DNA from: Diploptera punctata | Taxonomy: Eukaryota; Arthropoda; Insecta; Blattodea; Blaberidae | DNA length: 64,000 nt | Assembly (NCBI GenBank): GCA_030220185.1 | Contig: JASPKZ010010273.1 | Location: 1,466,501 to 1,530,500 of the forward strand | Reading direction: 5' to 3' | In this document: one piece after another, positions 11,576 through 22,860 of the stretch | Layout: every line of letters begins with the position of its first letter | Position numbering within the stretch: position 1 is the stretch's first letter | Made by a program: the position numbers and the translations under genes | The notes under the pieces: generated by a model | Database searches by the model: none | What the model was told of the DNA's origin: nothing | Seen by the model: the letters and a program-made list of their open reading frames with translations, nothing else

Positions 11576-12316
11576 ATTATAAATGTAGCTTGAAGCATAA
11601 AGTATGTTATAGTGGAAAGCAATTAACTATTTTATAATTAAAACATAGGCTTCAATATCTCAAATGTCGACATTATTAGATGCTCATAAAACAAAATCTA
11701 ATAATAATTTAATTAAATATTTTATGAGAGAATTTACAACAAAAAAGTGACTTAACGAGAATAATAAAATGCCAATTCATAGCATTTTAATACAATAAAT
11801 GATCTTGAAAAGTTATATTTTAACTTGGACTGTAGCATGACAGTAATATAATCCTATAACTAGATATGACATTTAAACGTGTAGAAAGTAATAAAATGGA
11901 GACTTGTATAAAAATCAATAACCAGTCAATTTTATCACGAAACATTAAATTGTTATATTATTTTTATTATCTAAAACTAATGAAGTTCACTGTATAGGCA
12001 GTATTAAATTGTTTAAGATACAATTTTGTCTTTGTATTGTATTAGTTACTGGTATATGCTTCTTCCTTAAAAACAACTGATAATTGATTTTTTCTTCAGA
12101 GTAATAAAATATAAATAACAATAAATTTTTACCCATTCATTTATTGACTATTTTTTAGTTATAACATAAACTATTGATATCCCTGTTGAATTACGCAATA
12201 TTTAAGGTTAATAATAAAAAATTTTAACGAATTATTGTGTTTAAATTCTAACACAATTTTTTTTTTCAATTTTTGAAAAGAACACTTGTGATTTTACAGT
12301 GTATATTACAAGCTTG
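11576..12316. other. Unassigned AT-rich DNA
   Basis: No recognised feature. Confidence 0.5.
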
Positions 12317-12633
12317 TCCCGCGCAGTAGCTGAGGGGTTAAGGCAAAGATGCCTTGGCACAGAGCTACGGGACTTGCGCTGGTTCTCATGGAGTTTCGGC
12401 CAGTATGGGATCGGTGCCCACCCAGCATTGTGAGGCACTTGGGTAGCTACACTGAATAGCGACTCCAGGTTGAGAAGACCAGCTATAACGGCTGGGGGAC
12501 CCGACATGCTGCCCACATGACATCTACACTTACTTATGATCGTTTACCTCTGTGATTAACACATGTGGACGTGAGGCCAACAGCCGGCTGGTAGGGCAAG
12601 AGCCTCCTAGGCCTGTCGCACTTGAAGTTTTCA
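12317..12633 (+). repeat. tRNA-derived SINE, family B
   Basis: Begins TCCCGCGCAGTAGCTGAGGG, then GAGTTTCGGCCAGTATGGGA, CCAGCTATAACGGCTGGGG, and a tail with TAGGCCTGTCGCAC. The copy at 49183-49563 has the same order of blocks. Confidence 0.75.
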
Positions 12634-12834
12634 TATTATAGGCTTTCTTGGCGTCTTTCTTATTCCACTGTTTTTTTTTCGGATTGGATCGTCGTGGTTT
12701 TAGAGACTGGACCACAGTCATCAACCCCGGTAAAACAAAAACATTAGAATATGAAGCTTAAGAATTATTTAGTAATGTTATTAGCGAAGTAATTCAAATC
12801 TTGGGGGGGGGGGGTGAATGAGCCGACAAAGTTT
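12634..12834. other. Unassigned DNA with a G homopolymer
   Basis: A run of about ten G lies near 12803-12812. Nothing else recognised. Confidence 0.5.
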
Positions 12835-13000
12835 GCTGAGTGATCTCTTATTTCAGGCATGCCGTAAATCAAAGACACGGGACCAATAGAGTTACTTCTC
12901 TTCTGAAGAAAACTATAAAAAACATTAATCCCTGGCCAGTTCTGAACGCGTGAACTTCGTAACTAGATTCCAACATTGTAACCTAAACCAGGACCGACAT
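12835..13000 (-). repeat. Possible decayed SINE
   Basis: TCAGGCATGCCGTAAAT and CAGTTCTGAACGCGTGAACTT look like the tail and a decayed B box of a tRNA-derived repeat. A related start (TTTTAGGCATGCCGTTTTAT) occurs at 36137. Too decayed to assign. Confidence 0.35.
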
Positions 13001-13557
13001 GCATTTTTGGACTTCAAACTACTTTATCTAATATATAAAAATGGATGTAGGGCCTATGTTTGTTTGTTTGGTCGTACTTCATGCACGGCCATACCGTTGA
13101 TCCGATTGTGATGGGGCTTTTTGCAAATGTTCAGGAGATTCCCGGGATGAACATAGGCTCTAAGAGAGTGTGATACTCAACTCCTACACCCTTAAAAATC
13201 GCCCTTTGTTGTGCAAAACGTGAAAAAAGTAGATCTTTGAACGTTTAAAGGCTTACGCTGCCCAAACCATAACAAATAAACCAAATTAATGTACACAGAA
13301 TTGAATATCTCAAAAAATTCTACAAAAAAGTCTCTTACGGATAACTCACAATAACCAATTTTGTCTTTCATTGATACCAAGAAGATCGAGACAAGTACGT
13401 AGATTCCTGTGCAAGCATAGCAAGCGCATGGCGGGCATTCGTTTACGGATAACTCACAATATTCATTCTAAACAAGGCGAACATTCAGGGGTAATTTGAG
13501 CATTCGAATTTTCTGGCACTTGTTTTACACGTGATAAAAAATAAAGAAAGGAACGGA
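13001..13557. other. Unassigned non-coding DNA
   Basis: TTACGGATAACTCACAATA occurs twice (about 13336 and 13443), a local direct duplication. Otherwise nothing recognised. Confidence 0.45.
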
Positions 13558-13648
13558 AAAAACCTCACCCAGGAAACTTGTCGCGAACGGAGATCGATAC
13601 CGGGTCCGCTGCGTAAGAGGCAACAGCCGTTACCCCGAGCGCTGGACG
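13558..13648 (-). repeat. SINE family A, head fragment
   Basis: The reverse complement shows the decayed head, B box and GTGAGGTT segment of family A. Confidence 0.65.
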
Positions 13649-13920
13649 ATTAGAGTTTATTGAAATTAAATATTTCATTACTTTGTTTTTAATTTTAATA
13701 TGTAAATAATTTATATTAAGAAATTTACTTGACAAAATAATGGAATTCTAGAAACTAATTCGACATTACTGGAGTCTTCACAGTTCTCGATGTGTCATAA
13801 AGTTTAAAGAGGCTCTAATGCACGATAAAGGTTACAATAATCGTAAACTGTACGTTTGTCGTGGCATTTTTACGGTATCTCACTTTCTGAAATGTCAGCA
13901 TTCAAATTTATTGTTTACGT

Positions 13921-13922
<2 letters not shown>

Positions 13923-13974
<52 letters not shown>
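13923..13974 (+). repeat. TG microsatellite
   Basis: About 25 uninterrupted TG units. Confidence 0.95.
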
Positions 13975-13975
<1 letters not shown>

Positions 13976-13989
13976 ATTGTGCATTGTGC

Positions 13990-14092
13990 TGTTTCACCAT
14001 TGTAGATATAATGTTTGGAAATCATTAGCTCAGGAAAGGGATGCATGTAGGGCTTATGTTCACGCGGCCATGAACATCCGGGTTTGATAGTG
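13990..14092 (+). pseudogene. LINE 3' coding end
   Basis: Plus-strand frame ends WKSLAQERDACRAYVHAAMN-IRV-stop, the same C-terminus as the minus-strand LINE at 55808-56245. It lies directly after the TG tract. Confidence 0.75.
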
Positions 14093-14832
14093 CCAGGGAG
14101 TTTGTTTATTATACCATTTTTTAGTCTTAAATACTGAATTTGACATTTAATAAACCAATTTTATAAATACTGTATAGTCCACGACTCATTTTGACTGTGT
14201 AAAAATGCACAAAAAGTCGGTTTAAATTAAAATAGAAGGATATTGCGTAATTTAAATAAATTTCACTTTTGACTTTAAAATATCTATATGCGCAATTAAA
14301 AAATAAATTAAAACTATCAGATGTCTTATTATCTTTCACACAATATAACATTTATTATAAAATGTATATTGATTCTAGTAGTATTTTATGCAACAACATG
14401 ATTATTTCTATTACAAGAATGAAAAGCATACTTCCCAAGTGAGTCATTCAAATTAACAAATCACTAACAGTTTAAAAATGTAGGCCTACTTTTAGACAAT
14501 TTTAAAACAAATATTTCGTACAAAAGGATTTGTTATCGATATCTGATAGGAAATCACTTTGCTTTTGTTGTAATGAAAACACATGTGAAGCTAATTCCAG
14601 ACCCAAGAAAGAAAATGCTTTGGAAAATTTATACTCAATTTTAAAACAAACATAAACATATAAAGATTAGATTTCAAAACACATATAGGATAGCGCCCTA
14701 AAACTTATATTAGTTATTGAATGTTTAACAAGTTAGATAGAAGTTGACAATGGGGGAACATTTCCTTGAAAACTAGTCCAGGAAAAGATCAAAGCATGAA
14801 GTGAAGTGTAAAATCTAATTCATATAATAATT
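14093..14832. other. Unassigned AT-rich DNA
   Basis: No recognised feature. Confidence 0.5.
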
Positions 14833-14932
14833 AATTGATTTGGCGTTTACTTGACGAAAATCCATATTTATGTTAATTAAATAAAAATACAACTATTAAA
14901 GTTTTATATGATTTTCATATTTATTAAAATAC

Positions 14933-14981
14933 AAATTCGTTACAGCTATTTCAGTACTTTGTACCTCCTACAGACGAATTT
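14933..14981 (-). ncRNA. Hammerhead-ribozyme-like motif (relic)
   Basis: Read on the minus strand from 14981: AAATTCGT (stem I), CTGTAGGA (core CUGANGA with one extra U), GGTAC-AAA-GTACT (stem II hairpin, one G-U pair), GAAA, TAGCTGTA (palindromic AGCT as stem III, then the UA cleavage step), ACGAATTT (stem I, 8 of 8 paired with its 5' strand). All conserved hammerhead parts are present in order in 49 nt. Hammerheads are known from Penelope-like elements; activity is doubtful because of the extra U. Confidence 0.7.
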
Positions 14982-15030
14982 TATTATGATTACAAATGGA
15001 TTTTGTTATTATAGGCCTATATATGTTAAA

Positions 15031-15115
15031 CTACTGATACAACTGTAACGAATTTGTATTTTAATAATTATGAAGAGCATATAAAACTTTAATAGTTGTA
15101 TTTTTATTTAATTAA
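15031..15115 (+). repeat. Inner partial copy of the Penelope terminal repeat
   Basis: Matches the reverse complement of about 14870-14955, making an ~80-bp inverted repeat around a ~75-base loop. It starts within the end of the ribozyme-like motif. Confidence 0.75.
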
Positions 15116-15524
15116 AATCATATAATAATTATTATATTAGTTAACTTTCAAAGAGAATGCCGTGAATGAAGTTCATTAAATAATTATTCAAAACTTGAAT
15201 TGTGCGATTTCGAAACTTTTCATGCGGTAGGCCTATATTGCCAAATTGAAACAAAATGACGTACTCATAAATAGTAGAAAAGGTTGTTTGATTTGTATGG
15301 ACAATTAAAAAAAACAAATTTCTTTTTATTTAATTTATTTATTTATTTATTTAGCCTGGTAGAGTTAAGACCATGTGGCATTCTCTTCCACTCACCGGGA
15401 CAAACATGTGTTACATTAGAATATGGCAATCATAATCAACTCTAATATTAAATATTCTAAATAAAGATTTGATCAATATGATATCTATAAGATCGATAAT
15501 ACACTAATGTTCTATCCATCCATA

Positions 15525-15842
15525 GTAATTCTGCCCGAAGGCAGGTCTTTCACTGCAATCATAGCATTTTCATGCTATGCTTTGCAGCTTTACTAGGGAA
15601 TTGTAGGTGTGGTAGCTTCCTGTTGCTTTCCACACCGGTGAAGGATGATGATGATGATGATAAGGATGATGGCATATGATTTCGGGGATCGTTTGGGCCT
15701 TAAAGTTTTCCTGACATTTGTCTTACAGGTGAGGAAAAATCCCGATAAAAACCTCACCCAGAAAAACTGCCCCGACCGGGGATCGAACCCGGGCCCGCTG
15801 CGTGACAAGGCAGCACGCTACCTCACCCACAGCGGTGGACTT
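15525..15842 (-). repeat. SINE family A with G-type tail
   Basis: On the minus strand: head (GTAGCGTGCTGCCTTGTCAC, GGGTTCGATCCCCGG), body, a GAT/ATC simple repeat, then repeat G (GTGTGGAAAGCAAC and AGCATGAAAATGCTATG). The same fused order occurs at 25380-25665. Confidence 0.8.
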
Positions 15843-15900
15843 AAAATTAAGACCAAAGTAAAAATGGAATAATTATCAGGTGTATAGGCCTATAAGTTAA

Positions 15901-16165
15901 GAGTGTAGCTCATGCGACTATGTCCATATAGGACAAACTGGAAGACCTTTTATTTCTCGTATAAAAGAGCATGAGAGGATATAACAGAAATGTAGATAGC
16001 CTACTTCCAAATAAGCTAACCATCTACTTCAATACGATTATTGTTTTAATTCAAAATTTAAAGTTTTACACGTTTGTAACGAAGGAAAAAGCCTAGATCT
16101 TTTAGAAATTTTAGAAATAAATAAGTTGAAGGAGAGCAAATAGGCTGTTAAATTCCCAACTGGAT
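15901..16165 (+). pseudogene. GIY-YIG endonuclease relic of a Penelope-like element
   Basis: Frame from 15901 reads ECSSCDYVHIGQTGRPFISR-IKEHER and then hits a stop at 15985. YVHIGQTGR with IKEH matches the second half of the GIY-YIG core (YIGQTGR then a catalytic Arg on the next helix, R in FISR-I). About 100 bases on, in another frame, GKSLDLLEILEINKLKES matches the C-terminal part of this endonuclease in Penelope-like elements. Stops and frame shifts show it is dead. The role in the live element is nicking of target DNA. Confidence 0.75.
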
Positions 16166-16295
16166 TTAAATGTATCATCTCTTCTAAATTTATAATAAGA
16201 GCATGTTTGTTACTACATTTAGTTGCTTAGTTATAGTTGTTATGTACTTTAGTGTATATATACTAATAAAATTAATTTGTATTCGTGGTATTCCT

Positions 16296-16336
16296 CTGAA
16301 GAAGATATAAAGTACCGAAACAGCTGTAACGACTTT
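16296..16336 (+). other. Second, decayed hammerhead-like core
   Basis: In the right terminal copy the core CTGAAGA (16296-16302) is intact, followed by GAAA (16317-16320), palindromic CAGCTG, TA and ACGACTTT. Stem II is damaged (GATAT opposite GTACC) and the 5' strand of stem I is displaced. Complementary to the left copy, where stem II and stem I are intact but the core has an extra base. Confidence 0.55.
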
Positions 16337-16440
16337 GTATTAAAATAAATATGAAAATAATATAAAACTTTAAAGTTTTATTTTATTTAATCACTAAACA
16401 TAATGGATTTTCATCAAGTAAACACCAAATCAATTGATTA

Positions 16441-17564
16441 CTTAAGACTAAAGCAAGTAATAAAATGTGTACAAGGAAGATAAATTAAATTGTTTGGTAG
16501 ACTGTCCTTACCTAAGGTAAATTTAAAAAAATGAGATATAGAAAACTAATTTGTCGGCTATACAATATTTAACAGACAAATGAAAATATTTCTCTATCTT
16601 AATACTGTTTTCATAAATAAATTAAATTATCAATTTTGTTAAAATAATACTATCAGTGAGGTGTAAAGGTTGGTTTGATATTAAATAATTCTTTTAAAAT
16701 TCACTGGTTAAATTGTTAATTAAAATCAAACAAACGCAATAAATAAATTTATTGAGCAAATAATTTTAATATCATTATTTGTTATAATCATGCCGACAAT
16801 TTTTATTTGATAAACGTATTTAATTTATGTCATATGCTAGTATGGATATTTAGAATAAATTCGAGGAAACGATAACTGTCTGGGATTCATATAAAAGTAC
16901 ACACCTAAGCTAAGCACAATAACGCCAACAAACCTGTTTGACTTGTGTTTACTATTCACACACAATACACGTAATTACAGACTCTTAGATAAATTAAACA
17001 CGTCATCTACCACATAGCGTTTTATAGCGCAAAGCGTTCCCTATGTCGGTAGAGATCTTGCTCTACACATCAACATCAGTGAATTTAAAGTATGGATAGT
17101 TCCTCTAAGATATAGTAGCACAGCCTAACCTGTGTCCTACAACGCAATATTGACATTTTCCTCTCTTGTAGATCTAATAACATTTGATTCAGTGATTTCT
17201 ATGCCTTTCTGTGTGGCAATGTGATCGCTAATTAAGTTGCCCGTAAATAACTGTTCATGACCATACATTTAAATTTGTAAAAACCTATCGCTCACTAACA
17301 ATACTGCACTAATGTCAAAAAACGGTTAAAAGTCGTGACAAAATCCCTAAACACTCAGGTGATTTTAACGGAATATCAATGAGATTACTAAATGAGGTGA
17401 AATGCCATAAGAATTTGAAACTAGCTTACAGATTCTGGCGTTACACCATCACAAATAAATTCTGTTAAAGAAGACATGTATTAAGGCCTGACATGTCTTA
17501 CTATATTATACTGAAATTCTAGTTTGATGCAGTACATAGACCAAAAATAAAATAAATAAATATC
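16441..17564. other. Unassigned AT-rich DNA
   Basis: No recognised feature. Confidence 0.5.
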
Positions 17565-17610
17565 CTCAACTCGTGTCCAACTCAGGGATGAATTGAGATG
17601 AACTCTCATA

Positions 17611-17617
<7 letters not shown>

Positions 17618-17665
<48 letters not shown>

Positions 17666-17870
17666 TATGATAAGAAAAATAAATGCCTGGACGGGATTCG
17701 AACCCGGATCTCTGAATCTGTACCTCAGCGTGATATCCATTACACTATCAGGCGAATCCAATTCAAACACTTATTTTTCTTATATATGTATTATACTCTC
17801 CATTATTACTAGATGTCGCGAGAACACTGTCTTCACTGCCATCTAGTAGCTGACTATATCAAATATATAT
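17618..17870 (-). repeat. TA-flanked tRNA-like element
   Basis: TA tract (17618-17663), arm GATAAGAAAAATAAATG, a tRNA-like core (17686-17753), inverted arm CACTTATTTTTCTTATA, a segment with CCATCTAGTAGC, then TA again. Same flanks as the 3.2-kb copy, different core. Confidence 0.7.
17686..17753 (-). other. tRNA-like core, different from the 3.3-kb copy
   Basis: Minus strand: CCTGATAGTGTAATGGATAT (A-box region) and GGGTTCGAATCCCGT (B box, good T arm). The anticodon region pairs CTGAG with TTCAG imperfectly. Inside a repeat, so not called as a gene. Confidence 0.5.
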
Positions 17871-18135
17871 ATATATATGTCTGTGAATGACAAAGATGCC
17901 GGCCGACCAAACCTTGACGCACCATCACAGTAGTAGATGAACGAAATGAAATGGATGAGATGAGTATGAAAAAATGGTGGAATGAAATTGTGACAGGAGA
18001 AAACGGGATAAAACACCAATAAAAACCCGCTCAAGCTCCGTTTCGTCCATCACGAAACCCACATGGAGTTACGGAGACTCGATCTCGGGACCTCAGCGGT
18101 GAGAGGCGAGCGTCTAACTTCTGGCGACACGGAGC

Positions 18136-18749
18136 CGCCTCTGGGACATACACTAACAAAGTACAATTTTAAAATCAGAATTTAATTTTAATATAGGCTA
18201 CTTTAATTAATCAGCCATAGGCCTACTTGATTTTATCCATACAACTATATTGATTTTATCCATACCGTTGGATTTTCCTATATTTCTATTTGTATCTGAG
18301 TTGTATAAAAAGACGAGTTTACAAAAAATGCTGTAATTAACCTCAAGATTTTCAAAGTATTAAAAACAGTAACTTTTTTAAGTTGATATAACAAAATATT
18401 TTCTTAATTGTCGACAGTGTTTTACTGTTCATAGTAATTAAATATTAACCTACATATATCAATCTGTTTAAACGGAAGTACGCCATAAATAAGGCTCATG
18501 TTAAAGTAATATAAATGAGAAAATTCTCAACACAACAAGTGTATGTTTTTATCAAACATCAGGAATCTTTTGATAAGTGAAAAGATACAATGTCTAGCAT
18601 AACATAACAAGTAGGGTAAAAACCTCTAACGTTAGACATGCACATACAATCTATATTGTTAATGATTTGACTTGGGAATAAACGAATTTCTCCTGCAAGA
18701 GAGTTTATGTGATAGTGAAGATTGTGAGAGGCAGATATTATTTTATACT
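18136..18749. other. Unassigned AT-rich DNA
   Basis: No recognised feature. Confidence 0.5.
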
Positions 18750-19575
18750 GACTCTTTAACTCATGCCCCAAATGACAGTCAATGGCCAATTACATTTTAA
18801 TGAATTTTGATTTACAACCGATCACAGTTGTTTTTCACCTAGATTTTATCAATTTAATTTTATCACTTTAAAAATCAAGCTCCTCCTTTTTAACATTCTG
18901 AATAGGTCATTGCATTATTTTGCTGTGACTGACTCTCTAAGAAATACGTTGAATATAACAATCTATGTATTAAGATGTAAGCATTCTAGAATGCATGTGG
19001 CTACCAGATTGTAGGCCTATATACGTATAGTGCACGAATGTAACCAGATAGTGCTTCCGGGATATAATATAAAAACATTTGTAGCAATTGATTATACCAC
19101 AAAAAAAAAAGAACCACTGTTTACACTTTTTAAACGTATTATTTGCCAGGAATTTACGTTCCAGAAAAATATAATTTACATATTTACATCATAGGACATC
19201 AGAAATTAATTAATAACCTTTTAATGTTGGTTATAAACAGCTTGATGTGTTAAACGTTTTCTCCACTAGGGTGCGTTCTTACAATATTGCGATCCTTTGG
19301 CAATAAATAATATGATATGGTTGCAGTGATGAACAAATGAAGCATAAAAAGTTCCTCATTTGTTTTTCAAACATCGCCGTTTAGATTAAATTATATAAAT
19401 ATTTTTAAATAACTATATTTAAATAATGATTTGTTAGTAAACAGCTTAATTTTATTCGTTAAATAGTCCTAATAAATGCTGCTCTTGTTTTCCAAATTCT
19501 CTAGATAAATTCACTCCTCACTTAGTGAGTCGTGAATTGATCGATAATTTGGAAATCACTCGTGGCATTACTTAT
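18750..19575 (+). mobile_element. Element B, copy 2 (long subtype)
   Basis: Left end GACTCTTTAACTCATGCCCC, right end GGCATTACTTAT. It carries an extra ~80-100 bases (about 18930-19010, with GAATATAACAATCTATGTAT) shared only with the copy at 38065. Confidence 0.8.
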
Positions 19576-20342
19576 TACAAGATTTTAGAACACCTGACAT
19601 TAAATACTAGTGGGGTGCAGTCAACCCCAGCTATCCCAGCCACCGCTGGGTAATTAGTATATAGGCCTACATGATTGTGTATTAAAATAAAATAATACAT
19701 TTGTCATATTTCATTAAAACAAATTACGCTTGGGCATTAAAATTCAAATTTCCCGCCGCGCCAGCAGACATCTATCGCATTCAGTTTGACGTAACCTTAT
19801 GCACTCACATTATCCCTACTAACACCAGCTACTACGTTAGAGATGAATTCACGCAAGCGCATATATTTCGATGCGTGGCTCCTAGACCAGCGATAATCCA
19901 TACTGGATGAACCTAGTATCTAAAGGTATCGAATATTTACTGATTATCAGCTAACTGGATCAGACTAACATCACAACTCGAAAGAGAAATGTACAAGTTC
20001 ATCGTTAACATCATGAACATCGACCTTGTACATACAGTAGATTGAAGTTTCGACCTATCGATTCATGAAGCATTCCTTTGACGAAGAAAAGTTATTGGCT
20101 GATGCGAGATGAAACACGTAATTAGCTAATTTGGGAAGCGCCAGTTTATCAGCAATACAATTTTTCGAAATAATATTTTTAAATACATATTTAATTTATG
20201 CAAGTTATATTTTAACAAAATCAAACAAAGAATATAAATTATGTGGTACGCTTTGTCAGCTATAACACCTATTAATTTAAGAAGCATAATTTATATTATC
20301 TAACTAAATAATTCAACAATGGAATGATTTACGAACGTTTAT
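19576..20342. other. Unassigned DNA
   Basis: A GC-richer patch at 19748-19915 (CCCGCCGCGCCAGCAGACAT onward) has an open frame at 19701-19910 with no recognisable family. Confidence 0.45.
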
Positions 20343-21062
20343 GGGACATTCCATATCAAATCGGACAGCAAAAAATCTTGCAATTTATTTTTTTAATTTT
20401 ATGTATCCCTAAATATAGTGAATACATTTATAAACGTATTAATACAGAAATTTAATTTTTATCATTTATAGGTTCGTAGTTATGATGATCTAAAATTATC
20501 GTAAATATGATAAACTAAAACGTTTACTAACTAATATTTCTGAAACAGTAAACAGCAAAAATTTGTTTCAAACATATTTATATAGGTGATATCATGTAGT
20601 TTAAGGGTGTTATTTTTATAATTAGGATATTTTTATTTTCGGTGTCAATTTTCTGTTTTATGGCGGTTTACTGCAGTACATATCAAAAAATGAAAACGGG
20701 AAAAATACAGGATACTATTCACGTAATAAGGATTAATTTTCAGCAATTATCCTTTTGGAGAGTTGAATAGTTCAGACAATATAAATGTTTTTTATTCTAT
20801 TTTCGTAAAAAAACTCGCGGGTCCACGGCGCATCAGATTCATTTCACGACCAAAGAGCTTCAGCAGTGACTTTTTCAACTGTCATTAAATCGAATAAATT
20901 ATTATATGTTGTGCTTAATGGAACAGTACCGTAATTTTATAAAAGTGGCGATATTTTAATTCTTACGCAGTAGATATCTATTTATCAAATTTTATTGCTG
21001 AAGTGAGAAGTAAAGAGCTCTGTTACTTACGTTTACTGTGAATTATTAAACAAATTATTTAT

Positions 21063-21480
21063 AACTAACTCACTCACTGACTCTGTGGAACCTGTAGGTT
21101 CATGGCAGCGCGGACATAAGCTCTCCATACATCCCATCCCGAGCTAACGTTTTCCAATTATCCTCTGTATAATCTACTTCCCTCAAATCATGTATAATGT
21201 TATTCTCCCACTTCATTCTTAGTCTTCCAACTGGGCGTTTTCCCTCCGGTTTTCCTACCAGAATTTTCCAAGCACCTCTCATCCTCCAAACGTACCACAT
21301 GACCTACCCATCGAAGCCTACGAGACTTAACTGTTCTTATTATATCTGGCTTTATATACATATCATGTAGCTCACTATTATGTAGTTTCCTCCGTTCACC
21401 TGTCTGTTCATCTCTTTTTGATCAAAATATTTGCCTAAGAACTTTCTTCTCAAATACTCGTAATCTTCTTTCCTCCCTTA
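21063..21480 (-). mobile_element. 5'-truncated LINE insertion with 15-bp target duplication
   Basis: AAACAAATTATTTAT occurs at 21048-21062 and 21481-21495. The insert encodes RMRGAWKILVGKPEGKRPVG, RLRMKWENNIIHDLREVDYT and a NWKTLARDGMYGEL end. Same family as 40055-41160 and 55785-56245. Confidence 0.85.
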
Positions 21481-21978
21481 AAACAAATTATTTATTTTGT
21501 TACAAATTTTTCTTTGCAATTAAATGAAATATAATAAAAACTCTTACACCATTAATTGAATAAACTGGTATAGATTTTTATTATGTTATAATTACTAATT
21601 TCAATCTTAAAATAATTTTTATTGAGTGTACTGTATTGTACCCTGGAAACTATGACGAAATAGTGTTGTTACAAGATATCACTTCCAAATAAAACCGAAT
21701 GTTTTAATACTAGTACCACTTCCTAACAATCGAATGAAATGCTGAATCAGCGCGTCTTCTTAAAACATCTGTTCCTCTATCAACAATTCTCAAGTTCAGA
21801 TTATTTACTAGACAGTAGATTTAAATCAGTACGTGTGTTTAGTGTGTCACCTCATTATTTTAAGTATTGCAATCAAATTTAAAATAATCTTTTATAGTTT
21901 TTAACTAACAAGTTTGCAGATTGAAGTGTTTTATTTTATTACTGTACATATAATTACACTGTCTATTATGAATAGGCT

Positions 21979-22600
21979 TAACTGGTGTTATGTGAATGGA
22001 AAGTGTTTCAATCCACTCGGAAGACGACATAAGAGTAATTTAAAAAAATTCAGATCTATCCCTCCATGGAACTGTGAGGAACTCGGGGTACCCCAAGAAC
22101 ACTGACTCTCGGCAGAAATATGTAGTAATTGCAGGCTAATTTTAGAGGGTAAGAGAAATGTTGAGGATGTACAGCCTAACAGATTAACTAATACTGAAAA
22201 TGAGGAATCCGATGTAACACAACCTAGTAATAATAACGATAGTAGTTCCGACATCGTTAAAGAATCGGCTATACCAACATTAAATGAATCATTTAAATTG
22301 ATAGGGAAAGTCCCATTAAGAGAGCAAAAATGTCTCACAATAAATATGTGAAAATAAATATAAAAGTGTAACTGAGGCAATTAAAAATAAAATTTTCCAC
22401 CAATTTGACTCTTCAAGTGAAGAAGAGGATAAATATGAAATTGAGGTTTTGGAAAATCTTAAGAAGGCGTTTGCTGCTAGCAGTGATATAAAAGATAAAA
22501 TCAAAATTCTAACGTTGCTTCCACTCTCCTGGTCAGTAAGAAGAGTACAACACAGCATTTTTATGCATCAAAACATAACATTAAAATAGCAAAATAGCAT
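21979..22600 (+). pseudogene. Decayed transposon-encoded protein
   Basis: The frame MNRLNWCYVNGKCFNPLGRR with KSNLKKFRSIPPW runs into a stop at 22103. The same frame reopens as SAEICSNCRLILEGKR and an acidic linker, and a further frame (about 22345-22560) gives KSVTEAIKNKIFHQF, then KDKIKILTLLPLSWSVRRVQ. Cys at C-x5-C and C-x2-C spacing suggests an N-terminal zinc-binding domain. The ILTLLP-SWS-R block resembles a segment I recall from multi-copy insect and cnidarian proteins likely of transposon origin; the function is not known to me. Broken by at least one stop and a frame shift. Confidence 0.6.
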
Positions 22601-22624
22601 TCAGAATTGTTACGCCTTTAAAAT

Positions 22625-22745
22625 TCCATTGATTCCTATCGAGTTTGAACCCGCGAACCTCGGAATCGGAGGCGTGCAGAGTAACCACTAGTCCACGATG
22701 ATGATGATGATGATGATAATGTAATAATTGTTATAATGATAATAA
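22625..22745 (-). repeat. SINE family E head fragment with GAT repeat
   Basis: The reverse complement has GTGGACTAGTGGTTACTCTG and CGCGGGTTCAAACTCG, the head of family E, beside a run of ATG/GAT triplets. Confidence 0.65.
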
Positions 22746-22860
22746 AAATAATGTAATGATGATAATAACAATAAAAATATTTGTTAGTGCGCAAAGGACT
22801 ATTACCAAGTAGTTCCGTCATTGTTTGTACGAGCGAGCGATCTCCACTCACGCGAAAGGT

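Larger units (their letters stand above)
14833..16437 (+). mobile_element. Broken Penelope-like element with inverted terminal copies
   Basis: The first ~150 bases (14833-14981) are the reverse complement of the last ~145 bases (about 16290-16437). Between them are a GIY-YIG endonuclease relic (15901-16165), a partial plus-strand copy of the terminal repeat (15031-15115) and an inserted SINE (15525-15842). GIY-YIG endonucleases and long terminal copies in mixed orientation are hallmarks of Penelope-like retroelements. The reverse transcriptase was not found. Confidence 0.75.
17565..18135 (-). repeat. SINE family D, interrupted
   Basis: The 3' end (CAACTCGTGTCCAACTCAG, 17568-17586) and the rest of the body and head (about 17876-18135: CGTTTCGTCCATCACGAAAC, GAGGCGAGCGTCTAAC) are separated by the TA-flanked tRNA-like element. 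Comparison with 42255-42592 and 5338-5640 places the break at a TATATA site of the SINE. Confidence 0.8.

Noticed and set aside
22316..22558. Minus-strand frames opposite the decayed gene at 21979-22600
   Set aside because: The plus strand shows protein-like composition and cysteine pairs; the minus frames show none.
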